Below the pieces are notes generated by a model, which saw nothing but the letters and a program-made list of their open reading frames with translations, was not told where the DNA came from and ran no database searches. A program made the position numbers and the translations under genes. Below are positions 4,404 through 5,441 of a DNA stretch of 5,441 nucleotides, in pieces (positions within the stretch are counted from its first letter, which is position 1; each line of letters begins with the position of its first letter). The stretch spans positions 1-5,441 of the forward strand of contig JAGSPR010000433.1 of assembly GCA_018262455.1 (NCBI GenBank), given 5' to 3'. The stretch comes from Deltaproteobacteria bacterium (GTDB taxonomy: Bacteria > Myxococcota > Polyangia > Haliangiales > Haliangiaceae).

Positions 4404-5441
4404 TCAGGCTGGCGCGGCGCGCTCGACCTCGTCGAGTAGCTCGACGAGCCGGTGCACGCCTTGCTCCGGGAAGGCGTTGTAGAGGCTCGCGCGCAGGCCG
4501 CCGACCGAGCGATGGCCACGCAACCCGCTCATCCCACGCTCCTCGGCGCGGGACAGCATGGTCTCCTCGAGCTCCTTCGTGGCTCCGCGGAACGTCACGT
4601 TCATCATCGACCGGCTGCCCGGCCTGGCGTGGCCGCGCCACCGCTTGCTCTGATCGAGGAAATCGTAGAGCAAGGAAGCCTTGCGCGTGTTGCGGGCCGC
4701 CATCTCGGTCAACCCGCCTTGCTCGCGGATCCACGCGACGACCTCGCCGATCATGTAGATCGCGAACGTGTTCGGGGTGTTGTGCAGCGAGTGTTCGCGC
4801 GCGAACGTGCGGTACTGCGCCAGCGGCGGGAGGTCCTTGCGGCCGGTCTCGATGAAGTCCTTGCGCGCGATCACCAGGCTGATGCCCGACGGGCCGAGGT
4901 TCTTCTGTGCGCCCGCGTAGATGAGGCCATGGTTCGCCAGCGCGAGCGGCCGACTGAACACGTCGCTCGACGCGTCGCAGACCAGCGGGGCCGGCGCAGC
5001 GGCCGGTGGGGCGGTCCACTGCGTGCCGTAGATCGTCTCGTTGCTGGTGTAGTGGACGTAGCGCGGTGACGCCGACCATGTGAGCGTGGCCGGGATCGCC
5101 GCGAACTCGGGCTCGCCGCTGCACGCGACGTGGACGATGCCGTAGCGCCTCGCCTCGTCGATCGCCTTGCCCGACCACACGCCGGTATGGCAGTAGTCGG
5201 CGGTCTGGTCCTCGGCGAGGAACGACTGGGGGACCATCGAGAAGTGGTGGGTCGCGCCCGCCGTCACGAACAGGATGGCGAAGCTGTCGTCGATGCCGCC
5301 GACCTCGCGGATCGCGGCCTCGGTGCGCTCGAGTACGCGAGCGAACTCGGGGCCGCGGTGGCTGTGCTCGAGGATCCCGATCCCCGAGCCATCGAGGTCG
5401 ATCAGCGCTTGCTGGGCTCGCCGGAGCACCTGTTCCGGCAG
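4404..5441 (-). CDS. serC: phosphoserine aminotransferase, 5' end outside window
   Basis: The visible 345 residues begin in LPEQVLRRAQQ, which aligns near residue 14 of E. coli SerC, so about 13 N-terminal residues lie beyond the right edge; the apparent GTG at 5429-5427 is internal. The enzyme is a fold-type I PLP aminotransferase that makes O-phosphoserine from 3-phosphohydroxypyruvate and glutamate, the second step of serine synthesis; many also serve vitamin B6 synthesis. Using fragment numbering, it shows HSHRG (26-30; His28/Arg29 bind substrate phosphate), TGVWS (86-90; Trp89 stacks on PLP), YTSNETIYGTQW (131-142), CDASSD (155-160; Asp156 contacts the pyridine N), the Schiff-base motif YAGAQKN (175-181; Lys180), HNTPNTFAIY (220-229) and the C-terminal GHRSVGGLRASLYNA (309-323; His310, Arg311, Arg317). 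All expected catalytic residues are there. The phosphate-binding loop reads TAGATHHF (60-67), where GG and QF are more usual. It converges with recD2; serA is not in view. Confidence 0.95.
   Translation of the reverse strand: MPEQVLRRAQQALIDLDGSGIGILEHSHRGPEFARVLERTEAAIREVGGIDDSFAILFVTAGATHHFSMVPQSFLAEDQTADYCHTGVWSGKAIDEARRYGIVHVACSGEPEFAAIPATLTWSASPRYVHYTSNETIYGTQWTAPPAAAPAPLVCDASSDVFSRPLALANHGLIYAGAQKNLGPSGISLVIARKDFIETGRKDLPPLAQYRTFAREHSLHNTPNTFAIYMIGEVVAWIREQGGLTEMAARNTRKASLLYDFLDQSKRWRGHARPGSRSMMNVTFRGATKELEETMLSRAEERGMSGLRGHRSVGGLRASLYNAFPEQGVHRLVELLDEVERAAPA

Noticed and set aside
4077..4439. Possible 120-residue gene in the recD2-serC gap (plus strand), with a minus-strand rival at 4046-4519
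   Set aside because: Both run into neighbouring genes, are Arg-rich and lack motifs; the plus-strand frame would start inside the end of recD2 and stop inside serC. Nothing supports translation.
4452..5069. Open frame of 205 codons antisense to serC
   Set aside because: It lies opposite the active-site region of a clear serC and has no domain pattern of its own.
5427..5429. GTG as the true start of serC
   Set aside because: Homology to SerC continues upstream through LPEQ to the window edge, and the conserved N-terminal FxxGPA motif would lie beyond it; the gene is cut, not short.

Overview
This is a very GC-rich bacterial window, with most codons ending in G or C. It carries three complete genes and one complete overlapping small gene, with partial genes at both edges. 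Composition, the small Cys-rich lipoprotein, the stand-alone RecD2 helicase and apparently leaderless genes together suggest a Myxococcota-like organism (former Deltaproteobacteria). That placement is inference; no rRNA or other phylogenetic marker is present. I see no phage, insertion sequence, CRISPR array, tRNA or rRNA.

Layout from left to right: (1) the 3' end of a LysR-type regulator (+) ending at 211. (2) Convergent with it, a small secreted, probably beta-rich envelope protein (-, 218-742). (3) A 94-bp divergent control region (743-836). (4) A crotonase/enoyl-CoA hydratase family gene (+, 837-1592) whose stop codon overlaps, as ATGA, the start of (5) a 96-residue Cys-rich predicted lipoprotein (+, 1589-1879). 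(6) After 26 bp, a complete RecD2-type 5'-3' DNA helicase (+, 1906-4128). (7) A 275-bp gap with hairpins but no convincing gene. (8) The convergent phosphoserine aminotransferase serC (-, from 4404 and running off the right edge).

The genes do not form one pathway: acyl-CoA metabolism, envelope, DNA repair and serine synthesis sit side by side, as in an ordinary chromosomal housekeeping region. The most interesting signal is regulatory. All three genes whose own non-overlapping starts lie in the window (envelope protein, hydratase, recD2) have a TANNNT (-10-like) hexamer ending exactly 6 nt before the start codon and no clear Shine-Dalgarno sequence. The one translationally coupled gene (the lipoprotein) instead has GGGAG at normal spacing. 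This fits leaderless transcription of lead genes and SD-driven initiation within operons. Secondary points are a twin CX3C pattern in the lipoprotein, a Cys in place of the second catalytic Glu in the hydratase, a run of seven A/T-ending codons in recD2, and a perfect 11-bp inverted repeat at the end of recD2. I found no convincing new multi-gene system.
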